7,372 nucleotides of DNA from Deltaproteobacteria bacterium (GCA_012514925.1 JAAYZI010000272.1:1-7372); one strand, 5' to 3'. Positions 1 to 5,954 are shown, numbered from the stretch's first letter. Numbers and translations are program-made. The notes: generated by a model from the letters alone, not told the origin.

Positions 1-1
1 A

Positions 2-805
2 AAACAGCCGGTGGACCCTAACTCCACTACACTTATCAGCAGCATCGGCCTAGACAAGCCCCTCCATCCTGATTTCGGCACAGTTTGGAACGGTGAACCA
101 ATCGGTATGCCGTATGTGGTCGTGACCAGCTCGCAACCACTTGTGCCAGTTAAGTTTAGATATGAAGCTGAAAGCGATCCCGGCCCCTACCCCATTCCGG
201 ACGGAGCACCAATTCAAAACGGACCCCAATCCCGTGGAGATCGACACGTCCTAGTAATCGACTGGAACAACTGGCGCCTCTACGAACTCTTCGATGCTTG
301 GCCTACAGGTAACGGATGGCGCGCAGGATCTGGCGCGATCTTTGATCTTAACTCAAACAGGCTTAGACCGGAAGGTTGGACATCTGCTGACGCAGCCGGG
401 CTTCCAATTTTTCCGGCGCTGGTGCGCTATGATGAAGTTTACGAACAGGGCCACATTCGTCACGCCCTGCGCTTTACCGCCAGATTCACCCGCAAAGGGT
501 ATGTTTACCCGGCCAGGCATTATGCAAGCCGGGATAGCAACCCCAACCTTCCTCCTATGGGCATGCGCGTAAGGCTCAAAGCTTCTTACAACATCTCCTC
601 ATTTCCTTTTCCAGTGCAGGTAATCCTGACCGCCCTGAAGAAATACGGCATGCTCCTAGCCGATAATGGAGAGGACTGGTTTATAAGCGGCGCTCCTGAT
701 CAGCGCTGGAATGATCGTGAACTTGCCGCCCTAAGCGCCGTCAGAGGTAGGGACTTAGAGGTAGTAAAGATGGGAGAAGTTAGAACCACGGCCCATATTA
801 AATAA
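2..805 (+). CDS. Conserved protein of unknown function, 5' end missing
   Basis: The reading frame is open to the left edge (codons for Lys-Gln-Pro precede the GTG at 11). That GTG is probably an internal valine, because related proteins as I recall them carry a similar P-V-D-P-N-S segment well inside the chain; the true start and any signal peptide would lie upstream. Counting from the GTG codon, conserved-looking blocks are HPDFGTVWNG (19-28), GDRHVLVID (76-84), a stretch with SGAIFDLNSNRLRP (107-120), GWTSADAAGLPI (122-133), PPMGMRVRLK (181-190), KYGMLLADNG (211-220) and SGAPDQRW (226-233). These match a conserved bacterial family, often annotated as hypothetical and possibly secreted, that I remember from soil phyla; no activity is established to my knowledge. 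Aromatic residues are frequent, as in exported or carbohydrate-related proteins, but no catalytic motif can be named. The gene ends 12 bases before the stop codon of the converging methyltransferase, with no room for a separate terminator. I am confident that it is a real gene; its function is unknown. Confidence 0.85.
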   Translation, partial: KQPVDPNSTTLISSIGLDKPLHPDFGTVWNGEPIGMPYVVVTSSQPLVPVKFRYEAESDPGPYPIPDGAPIQNGPQSRGDRHVLVIDWNNWRLYELFDAWPTGNGWRAGSGAIFDLNSNRLRPEGWTSADAAGLPIFPALVRYDEVYEQGHIRHALRFTARFTRKGYVYPARHYASRDSNPNLPPMGMRVRLKASYNISSFPFPVQVILTALKKYGMLLADNGEDWFISGAPDQRWNDRELAALSAVRGRDLEVVKMGEVRTTAHIK

Positions 806-817
806 GGGCGGCGCGCT

Positions 818-1498
818 TTAGCGGCTGCGATAAATCCGGACACGCTCACCGGCGTCGGTGTAACCCGACGTTTCTTTAAGCAGCTCAAACCCGGGGTGCG
901 CTTGGAACGGATCGTCGGTCCATTGCGGATACCTATATATCACACTGAGTGGACGTGCGACCCGGCGTAACGACTGATTCAACTGGGTGATCACAGCCTG
1001 TAGCGGCTCGCCAAAAAAGGGACCATATAAAAACACGACGGTGACATCATCTGGAAGTTGGTACTGCATGGCATCCGCCGTCACGATCTCTACCTGTCGG
1101 CAGCGCAACCTCCGCGCCGCGCGCTTAAGATTCTGTCGCGCTACGGCATTAAGCTCCGGACTGAGCTCAACTCCGATCACTCTCTTAAAGGGATAAGTCG
1201 CCGCCACGATTACGGCCCTTCCCTTCCCGGAGCCATAATCCAAAAAGACATCCTGCTGCGGGTTAACCTTAATCAGGCCCAGCGCTCGGAAAATATCTCG
1301 GTAGGATGACGGCTCATAAGAACCGCTAGGATCGGTGGCACCCTCTAATCCGGTATCACGCACGTTCAAATAACCAGCGCTATCTATCCCAAAGCGCCAC
1401 TCATAGAAACGCTCGTGGAGCCAATGCGGAAGGTAACGAAGCGTCTCCCAAAATCCAGCGCGACGAAGCTTTTGAATGACTTTCTCTATTAGTTGCAT
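818..1498 (-). CDS. Class I SAM-dependent methyltransferase
   Basis: The 226-residue product has a Rossmann-type methyltransferase core. The N-terminal 80 residues are basic and aromatic, followed by motif I LDYGSGKGR (86-94) for S-adenosylmethionine binding, the acidic ribose-binding strand end GVELSPEL (109-116), a cofactor-contacting ADA (141-143) and a motif IV-like YGPFFG (158-163), then a C-terminal sheet. Together these give a confident fold assignment, but the acceptor cannot be read from the sequence. Close relatives in my memory are generic class I methyltransferases, some near polysaccharide loci, so a sugar or lipid acceptor is possible; this is inference. The frame also permits a GTG start at 1534, which would add twelve residues including a Cys-Pro-Val-Cys pair. 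I chose ATG 1498 because the extension is unlike the family and neither start has a clear Shine-Dalgarno sequence. A candidate promoter lies upstream at 1569-1597. The gene converges with the left-edge gene and is divergent from the glycan operon. Confidence 0.85.
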   Translation of the reverse strand: MQLIEKVIQKLRRAGFWETLRYLPHWLHERFYEWRFGIDSAGYLNVRDTGLEGATDPSGSYEPSSYRDIFRALGLIKVNPQQDVFLDYGSGKGRAVIVAATYPFKRVIGVELSPELNAVARQNLKRAARRLRCRQVEIVTADAMQYQLPDDVTVVFLYGPFFGEPLQAVITQLNQSLRRVARPLSVIYRYPQWTDDPFQAHPGFELLKETSGYTDAGERVRIYRSR

Positions 1499-1568
1499 CG
1501 AGTCCGCACACACAGGACATGGCACTGACACCACAAAAACTGCCAGCGTCTCTTACCGCCTTAAGAAG

Positions 1569-1597
1569 ATAGTATTACCGATCACGCGTATACTCAA
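1569..1597 (-). promoter_or_regulatory. Candidate sigma70-type promoter for the methyltransferase
   Basis: Read on the minus strand, TTGAGT (1597-1592) is followed after 17 bases by TACTAT (1574-1569). Both hexamers are close to the housekeeping consensus and the spacing is ideal. Transcription would begin about 60 to 70 bases before the ATG at 1498. This is pattern matching only, and such matches do arise by chance in AT-rich DNA. Confidence 0.4.
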
Positions 1598-1640
1598 ACA
1601 AGCGCCAACAAACTCGCACCCGGAAACGACCTGCTGCAAG

Positions 1641-1688
1641 GTAACCGTTTGCATGAATATTACTTTCTCTGGAGAAAGTGAAATTCAC
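1641..1688 (+). repeat. 48-bp dispersed repeat, copy 1
   Basis: This segment matches 4472-4519 at 42 of 48 positions by direct reading, in the same orientation. Its first half is the shared 22-bp core also present at 4574-4595. Its second half holds the 18-bp dyad actttctctggagaaagt (1662-1679), which is symmetric except for the central base pair (a T·G wobble in RNA). A second small dyad, gtgaa-a-ttcac (1678-1688), overlaps the end. The repeat lies upstream of the glycosyltransferase, about 105 bases before its candidate -35 box. It could be a mobile-element end, an intergenic repeat or a protein-binding site. Confidence 0.8.
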
Positions 1689-1793
1689 GTAAGCGGATAC
1701 GCTGTAAGCTCCAATCCATGGTTTTCTACGGCATTTTAGGTGGTTATGGTGGCAAATACCGAATCTGATCTAGGTCAAATTTGGCACTAAAAG

Positions 1794-1822
1794 TTGAGTA
1801 ACTTCCTATTTTAACCTAGAAT
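1794..1822 (+). promoter_or_regulatory. Candidate sigma70-type promoter for the glycan operon
   Basis: TTGAGT (1794-1799), a 17-base spacer and TAGAAT (1817-1822) form a good housekeeping-type promoter upstream of the glycosyltransferase. The expected transcription start is near 1829, giving a leader of roughly 55 bases before the ATG at 1886. The -35 hexamer and spacer length are the same as in the opposing candidate promoter at 1569-1597. Confidence 0.45.
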
Positions 1823-1873
1823 CTGGTGAGCTCAAATGTTATAACACCTTTTCACTTCTGCACGAGACTGCGT

Positions 1874-1877
1874 GAGG
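1874..1877 (+). promoter_or_regulatory. Ribosome binding site deciding the glycosyltransferase start
   Basis: GAGG sits 8 bases before ATG 1886 but only 5 bases before the adjacent in-frame GTG at 1883. The spacing and the better codon favour ATG 1886. Confidence 0.55.
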
Positions 1878-1885
1878 CTTGAGTG

Positions 1886-3052
1886 ATGCCTATCGTCATC
1901 TTATTAATATGCTTGGTTGCAAGCGCCGGGGTTCTGGGAACTACCTGGCTCTTTCCGCTACTAGGCCGCCTCCTGTGGAACAGCCAGAAAAGGGACGAAC
2001 AAACCGAGTATATAGGTGGAAACCCGCATACTAAACTCACGCCACTCTCCCTGGCCATTATAATTCCAGCACACAATGAAGAAGCTGTCCTGGCAGAAAC
2101 TTTAGAAAGCATAATTTTGGCCAGCGCATGCGCCCACTCACTGCAACCCAATTTGGAGATTTCGATTTGTGTTGGAGCAGATGGATGCACTGATAAGACC
2201 GCCGAGTTAGCTCGAAAATTTGGAGCCACAGTTTTTGAGTCTCCAAACCAGCGAGGCAAATGGGAAACGATAGAACTTTTAATACGCAAACATGCTCGCT
2301 TTGAATGGATTTCAATCGTAGACGCGGGCGCAGTATGGCCGCAAGATCTACTGGTCAAATGCCTGCCGCTTTGCCGCTTAGAAGCAGTTCTGGCTGTTGC
2401 TCCATCTTACCGCAACCCGGAAGGGGGTTTCTTGGAAGGGCTAAATTGGCTGGTAGAGAGCCACTTTAAAAAGCTGGAAGCTCGCGCCGGAGGTCCGGTC
2501 AGCCTGCACGGTGCAACCATGCTGTACCATCGTCCCGCCTTGGAAGCTGCAATTGCAAAACTCGGCGAAAAGCGCTGGCTAAATGATGACGTAGTGCTTC
2601 CTTTAATGCTGCGCTTGCAGAACCCCAATGGCAGAATCGTTTATGTGCCGGAAATTCGCGTGGTGGAAAGCTCCAGCGCATCCCCCCAACACAGCCAGGA
2701 ATTCATTCGCAGAAAACGCATGGCGCTAGGAAATCTACAGTGGATAAAGCAAATCTTCCCCTCAGCCCTTCGTTCCAACCAAGTCGTCGGTATTTTGGCG
2801 TTGCGCCGCATCTTTAGAGTGCTGTGGGCTTACTGGAGCATATTATTCTGTTTTGCCATAATCGCAATTATAGGTGCCTTCTCGCTCCCAGCTTTGCTCG
2901 CGCTTGCAACGGCGGGGACATTAGCTCTAGCGGCAAGCTTTTGCCTTAAACCAAGAGGGTCTGAAGCTTTACTGGCTGCTGCCCAAGTTTCTCTTTTAGC
3001 GCCCTACTATTTGTGGGCAGAAACTGATTTACCGCAAGTGGAGTGGAAATGA
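1886..3052 (+). CDS. Membrane-anchored family 2 glycosyltransferase
   Basis: The 388-residue protein probably transfers a nucleotide-activated sugar to a lipid-linked or growing glycan on the cytoplasmic face of the membrane. A hydrophobic N-terminal segment (about 2-25) precedes a GT-A domain with PAHNEE (61-66), VGADGCTDKT (96-105), RGKWETIELL (123-132), the metal-site strand SIVDAGAVWP (143-152), HGATMLY (208-214), the NDD triplet (233-235) in the place of the usual catalytic ED pair, and RRKRMALGN (275-283), resembling the C-terminal basic motif of processive and lipid-linked GT2 enzymes. Hydrophobic segments follow at about 311-352 and 359-378, so it should be an integral membrane protein. 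The metal site reads Asp-Ala-Gly instead of the common Asp-Ala-Asp. The gene starts at ATG 1886, and its stop overlaps the start of the sugar transferase (ATGA), indicating a coupled operon. Family assignment is strong; donor and acceptor cannot be predicted. Confidence 0.9.
   Translation: MPIVILLICLVASAGVLGTTWLFPLLGRLLWNSQKRDEQTEYIGGNPHTKLTPLSLAIIIPAHNEEAVLAETLESIILASACAHSLQPNLEISICVGADGCTDKTAELARKFGATVFESPNQRGKWETIELLIRKHARFEWISIVDAGAVWPQDLLVKCLPLCRLEAVLAVAPSYRNPEGGFLEGLNWLVESHFKKLEARAGGPVSLHGATMLYHRPALEAAIAKLGEKRWLNDDVVLPLMLRLQNPNGRIVYVPEIRVVESSSASPQHSQEFIRRKRMALGNLQWIKQIFPSALRSNQVVGILALRRIFRVLWAYWSILFCFAIIAIIGAFSLPALLALATAGTLALAASFCLKPRGSEALLAAAQVSLLAPYYLWAETDLPQVEWK
3040..3043 (+). promoter_or_regulatory. 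Ribosome binding site inside the upstream gene
   Basis: GGAG, within the last codons of the glycosyltransferase gene, lies 5 bases before ATG 3049. It supports that start over the in-frame GTG at 3043, which would overlap the site itself. Together with the ATGA overlap (3049-3052) it points to translational coupling. Confidence 0.55.
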
Positions 3053-4428
3053 GCCTATCCCGAGTCACGAGAAATATCCGCTCCAGTCTTTTCTTTTTCG
3101 GCGCCGCCTTTTTGGTGTGGTTCGTCTTTCTGTTCCTAACCGACGCCTACTCTTATTCTCAGGGCGAGGTTAAAGTCGCCGGCGCTTTTCTAGCTGCGGC
3201 TCTTTCTTTCTGGTTGCTAAGGGAGGTGGGCTACTTCAGCACGCTCCGACTTTATCCGCGGAAAAGCGACCTTTTGCTGGTGCTCTGTGTTACGCCCATA
3301 GCGGCGCTGCTTCTACACATACTGCTGCACGACATTCTTAGAATCCCGATGATTTCTACCATCGCTTTTCTGCTGTGGAGCCCAATCCTGGCCGCGACCA
3401 TTTTTAGTTTGGAGTATTTTGCTGCCGGAGCTTTTTTGGGAAGCTTCCGTAAACGCAAGGTGGTGCTGGATCTGCTGCCTGAAGAGCGCGCCAACATGTT
3501 GGCCGACTTCGCCGCCCTAGGCATCAACGAAAGCCTTCAATTTCTCAACCGGAATGACTTGAGGAAGCACTTGCTAAGCGCGCGCCAGCAAGAGATCTCC
3601 CTAATTATCATCTCCCGCAAAGCAGTCTATAACTTTGACGCCGATGGCATATTGTTGCGCGCTCATTTGGCCGGCATTCCGATCCTCGATCACCACACTA
3701 TCTCCGCTGATTTAACCGGACGCATTAGTTTAAGCGATCCAGATCAATGGACTTATATTCTTGACGCCACCCGCCAAACCCCACTGCTACGCACATTTGC
3801 GCAGCTGAAGGTAGTGCTGGAACCAGTCTGTGCGATATGTTTGGGGGCGCTTTTTTCACCGCTGATGGTGACATTGGCAGTACTTATTAAAGCTTCCAGT
3901 AAGGGTCCGGTGTTCTACAGTCAAACCCGGACCGGATACTTGGGGCGTCCCTTCAAATTGATTAAATTCAGAAGCATGTCGACAGACGCCGAAGCCAAGG
4001 GGCCACAGTGGTCCAGCCATGACGATACGCGCGTCACGCCGCTGGGCCGCTTTATGCGCAAAACTAGGTTAGATGAACTGCCGCAGCTCTGGAACGTGCT
4101 AAAGGGGGAAATGAGCTTCTTCGGCCCGCGCCCCGAAAGACCGGAGATGTACAAGAAGCTGGAAAGAGACATTCCTCTCTTTCGGATGCGCACGATTGTG
4201 CGCCCGGGCATAAGCGGTTGGGCGCAGGTAAATGCGGGCTACGCAGGTTCCATCGAGGAATCACTTAGCAAATTGGAGTATGATTTGTACTATATAAAGC
4301 TGATGTCTCCCCGGCTTGACCTGATTATTTTACTAAAAACCCTGCTGCTCTTTTTCGTAACTCCGCCCGGCGAAAGAATCGCGGCCAAAAACGCCAAGCC
4401 TACCCTGCCGGAAGCGGCTAACACTTAG
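3049..4428 (+). CDS. Polyprenyl glycosylphosphotransferase (bacterial sugar transferase)
   Basis: This 459-residue protein is a long-form polyprenyl-phosphate hexose-1-phosphate transferase, which moves a sugar phosphate from a nucleotide sugar to undecaprenyl phosphate and so starts a surface polysaccharide repeat unit. Hydrophobic segments lie at about 12-30, 42-58, 73-94 and 102-130. A cytoplasmic middle domain (about 135-250) resembles the degenerate nucleotide-binding region of WbaP-like enzymes. A re-entrant membrane helix (255-280) leads into the catalytic domain: KGPVFYSQTRTG (285-296), FKLIKFRSM (302-310), PLGRFMRKTRLDELPQLWN (331-349) with the Asp-Glu pair at 342-343, GEMSFFGPRPERP (353-365) and RPGISGWAQVN (385-395). 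All key motifs are present and the length is normal, so the enzyme should be active. The sugar (glucose, galactose or an acetamido sugar) cannot be told. It forms an operon with the glycosyltransferase; no further assembly genes follow. Confidence 0.95.
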   Translation: MSLSRVTRNIRSSLFFFGAAFLVWFVFLFLTDAYSYSQGEVKVAGAFLAAALSFWLLREVGYFSTLRLYPRKSDLLLVLCVTPIAALLLHILLHDILRIPMISTIAFLLWSPILAATIFSLEYFAAGAFLGSFRKRKVVLDLLPEERANMLADFAALGINESLQFLNRNDLRKHLLSARQQEISLIIISRKAVYNFDADGILLRAHLAGIPILDHHTISADLTGRISLSDPDQWTYILDATRQTPLLRTFAQLKVVLEPVCAICLGALFSPLMVTLAVLIKASSKGPVFYSQTRTGYLGRPFKLIKFRSMSTDAEAKGPQWSSHDDTRVTPLGRFMRKTRLDELPQLWNVLKGEMSFFGPRPERPEMYKKLERDIPLFRMRTIVRPGISGWAQVNAGYAGSIEESLSKLEYDLYYIKLMSPRLDLIILLKTLLLFFVTPPGERIAAKNAKPTLPEAANT

Positions 4429-4471
4429 CCGTATCCCATTCTTGCGCAAGTTTAACGACTTCTGAAGAATC

Positions 4472-4519
4472 GTATCCGTTTACATAAATATTACTTTCTC
4501 CGGAGAAAGTGAATTTAAC
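4472..4519 (+). repeat. 48-bp dispersed repeat, copy 2, with perfect palindrome
   Basis: This copy agrees with 1641-1688 at 42 of 48 positions. The dyad actttctccggagaaagt (4493-4510) is an 18-bp perfect palindrome, whereas copy 1 deviates at its centre. The tail (4511-4519) lacks the second small dyad of copy 1. The repeat begins 43 bases after the sugar transferase stop codon, so the two full copies bracket the glycan operon as direct repeats. The word aaagtgaa, present at the palindrome's edge, recurs at 4529. Confidence 0.8.
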
Positions 4520-4562
4520 TCCGCGCCAAAGTGAACCAAAATTATTTACCGCCCAGGCTGAA

Positions 4563-4689
4563 AACACTATCCGGTAACCGTTTACATGAATATTAAATTA
4601 GGTGATTACAGTGTGTTACCAGTGTGGTTATTATAAAAAAGTGGTCACCCCTTGATCGGGGGCGGCTGATTTTATGAACGGATAGTGTT
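4563..4689. repeat. Small element with 11-bp perfect terminal inverted repeats
   Basis: The word aacactatccg (4563-4573) is the exact reverse complement of cggatagtgtt (4679-4689), enclosing 105 bases. The enclosed DNA begins precisely with the repeat core at 4574, contains no gene, and is AT-rich apart from a small C4/G4 hairpin (4648-4661). The size and layout are like a miniature inverted-repeat element, but I see no clear target-site duplication and no second copy in this window. It could also be a long regulatory stem. Confidence 0.5.
4574..4595 (+). repeat. 22-bp repeat core, partial copy 3
   Basis: These 22 bases match the first part of copy 1 at 21 positions and of copy 2 at 20. The similarity stops sharply after the core and the palindromic half is missing. 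The abrupt end could mark an element terminus or a recombination point. Confidence 0.7.
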
Positions 4690-4782
4690 CTAATCCATCT
4701 GTCCAATCTTTTAGCGTGATCCTTTTATGATATATGTTAAAGTCGAGATTGTACAAAAATCCTAATTTTCACTCACTTTGAC

Positions 4783-4787
4783 AGGAG
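4783..4787 (+). promoter_or_regulatory. Strong ribosome binding site of the sugar kinase
   Basis: AGGAG is placed 8 bases before ATG 4796 and followed by an A-rich spacer. It is the best Shine-Dalgarno match in the window and fixes the kinase start. Confidence 0.8.
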
Positions 4788-4795
4788 AATAAAAA

Positions 4796-5878
4796 ATGGG
4801 CAATGCACTGAAAATTCGTCCCGATGGCGCTTTGGATCTGGTATCTCTCGGCGCACTGGTAAACCGGCTCGATCCGGGAGTTGTTCCTTTCCATAAGGCA
4901 ACACAGTGCAGCATTCATGTAAGCGGCGGAGAGTTCAATGTTGCCGCTAATCTCGCTGACTGCTTCGGCATGAAAACGGGTGTTGCAACAGCAATGGTCG
5001 ATTATCCAATCGGCGCGCTCATCGCAGAAAGAGTCAAAGCTATGGGAGTCAAGCCGTTCTATAAGCATTTTAAGCACAATGGGGTGAACGGTCCGAACAT
5101 GGCGACGGTTTACAGTGATCGCGGCCAAGGCGTCCGCGCTCCTGTTGTTTTCTACAACCGCTCGAACGAAGCCGGTGCTCAGCTCAAGCCGGGCGATTTC
5201 AACTGGGATGAGATATTCGCGGGAGGCGTTAGATGGTTTCACAGCGGCGGCATTTTCGCGGCGCTTTCTGAAACCACCGGAGAAGTGATTATCGAGGAAA
5301 TGAAGGCTGCAAAGAAAGCGGGAGCAGTTGTAAGCTTCGATCTCAATTTTCGCGAGAAACTTTGGAACATCTGGGGCGGTCAGCAGAAAGCCGTTGAGAC
5401 CGTAAGCCGCATCGTTCAGAACGTTGATGTAATCGTAGGTAACGAAGAGGATCTCCAGAAGGGTCTTGGAATTCCGGGGCCAAAAGTTGCGGCAAAGTCC
5501 AAGCTAGATCCTGAGGTATTTTTCGGCATGATAGACTCGGTAGTATCCAAGTTCCCCCAGGTAAAATGTGTTGCCACAACACTTCGCGAGGTTCATTCGA
5601 CCAACTGGCATGACTGGGCTGCGGTCGCATGGCTCGATGGAAAGAGCTATATGTCACCCACATGCCGGCTCGATATTCTGGATCGCGTAGGGGGCGGCGA
5701 TGGTTTCGCGAGTGGGTTCTTCTATGGTCTCATGACAGGGGAAGATCCCGAGGAAGCCGTCAAACTGGGCTGGGCACATGGCGCACTGCTTACGACATTC
5801 CCGGGCGACACCACAATGGCAACCGTGGATCAGGTGCGCGCGTTTGCAAAGGGAGGATCGGCCCGCATCCAGCGGTAA
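4796..5878 (+). CDS. kdgK: PfkB-family sugar kinase, probably 2-dehydro-3-deoxygluconokinase
   Basis: The 360-residue protein is a ribokinase-fold kinase that most likely phosphorylates 2-dehydro-3-deoxygluconate (KDG) with ATP in the cytoplasm, a step in breakdown of uronates from pectin, alginate or similar glycans. It shows VSLGALVNRLDPG (16-28), the PfkB glycine motif SGGEFNVAANLADCFG (43-58), the lid and sugar-contact stretch around 95-122, LKPGDFNWDEIF (130-141), FHSGGIFAALSET (148-160), the FDLNFREKLW strand (181-190), VGNEEDL (214-220) and the active-site signature DRVGGGDGFASG (296-307), with Asp302 as the expected catalytic base. The whole layout and the C-terminal GGSARIQR agree with a clade I remember annotated as KDG kinase; other keto-sugar acids remain possible. 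Usual KdgK proteins are somewhat shorter, but this clade runs near 360. The gene has its own strong ribosome binding site and no adjacent KDPG aldolase, so it looks monocistronic here. Confidence 0.88.
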   Translation: MGNALKIRPDGALDLVSLGALVNRLDPGVVPFHKATQCSIHVSGGEFNVAANLADCFGMKTGVATAMVDYPIGALIAERVKAMGVKPFYKHFKHNGVNGPNMATVYSDRGQGVRAPVVFYNRSNEAGAQLKPGDFNWDEIFAGGVRWFHSGGIFAALSETTGEVIIEEMKAAKKAGAVVSFDLNFREKLWNIWGGQQKAVETVSRIVQNVDVIVGNEEDLQKGLGIPGPKVAAKSKLDPEVFFGMIDSVVSKFPQVKCVATTLREVHSTNWHDWAAVAWLDGKSYMSPTCRLDILDRVGGGDGFASGFFYGLMTGEDPEEAVKLGWAHGALLTTFPGDTTMATVDQVRAFAKGGSARIQR

Positions 5879-5915
5879 ATCATCACTCAGGGTCCGTGGT
5901 TTGTCCGCGGCACAA

Positions 5916-5954
5916 GAGGGCGCGCGGCAAAATTTCATTCTGTTGCGCGCTCTC
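5916..5954 (+). terminator. Hairpin after the sugar kinase, possible terminator
   Basis: Positions 5916-5929 can pair with 5941-5954, giving a 14-bp GC-rich stem in plus-strand RNA (three G·U pairs) around an 11-base loop, 38 bases after the kinase stop codon. It sits between two converging genes, where a terminator is expected. It lacks a following T tract, and on the minus strand the G·U pairs become mismatches, so intrinsic termination is uncertain. Confidence 0.4.

Larger units (their letters stand above)
1499..1885. other. Divergent intergenic region without a convincing gene
   Basis: This stretch separates the methyltransferase from the glycosyltransferase operon, which are transcribed away from each other. 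It contains candidate promoters for both directions and repeat copy 1 with its imperfect dyad. A plus-strand frame from 1476 to 1739 is open, but it begins inside the methyltransferase on the opposite strand, lacks a ribosome binding site and gives a protein with no recognisable pattern, so I do not call it. From 1689 to 1793 I see nothing beyond AT-rich sequence and the word gtaagc repeated at 1689 and 1704. Confidence 0.6.
4429..4795. other. Repeat-rich intergenic region before the sugar kinase
   Basis: No gene is evident here. The stretch holds repeat copy 2 with a perfect palindrome (4472-4519), a partial copy 3 (4574-4595), an element bounded by 11-bp inverted repeats (4563-4689) and the kinase ribosome binding site. 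A small palindrome cttgcgcaag (4441-4450) lies 13 bases after the operon's stop codon but has no loop and only three following T residues, so it is a poor terminator. A weak promoter-like pair, ATTACA (4605-4610) and TATTAT (4629-4634) with 18 bases between them, lies inside the inverted-repeat element. If real, it would give the kinase a leader of about 155 bases. From 4690 to 4780 the DNA is AT-rich with no pattern I trust. Confidence 0.6.

Noticed and set aside
1499..1534. Twelve-residue N-terminal extension of the methyltransferase with a Cys-Pro-Val-Cys pair
   Set aside because: It needs a GTG start without a ribosome binding site, and a two-cysteine knuckle alone is not enough for a metal site; ATG 1498 fits the family better.
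1476..1739. Open frame on the plus strand spanning repeat copy 1
   Set aside because: It begins antisense to the methyltransferase N-terminus, has no ribosome binding site, and its translation shows no family pattern; it overlaps promoter and repeat sequence.
4441..4450. Palindrome cttgcgcaag as an operon terminator
   Set aside because: The stem has five base pairs at most with no proper loop and is followed by only three T residues, so it does not qualify.
1641..4595. Three repeat copies as a CRISPR-like or tandem array
   Set aside because: The spacing is irregular (2.8 kb, then about 100 bp), one copy is partial, and genes lie between; no cas gene is present.
4648..4661. C4/G4 hairpin before the kinase as a riboswitch or terminator
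   Set aside because: A four-base-pair stem with no T tract and no recognisable aptamer pattern is too weak to call.
4769..5242. Minus-strand frame of 157 residues opposite the kinase
   Set aside because: It is antisense to a confidently assigned kinase with clear motifs and has no family pattern of its own.
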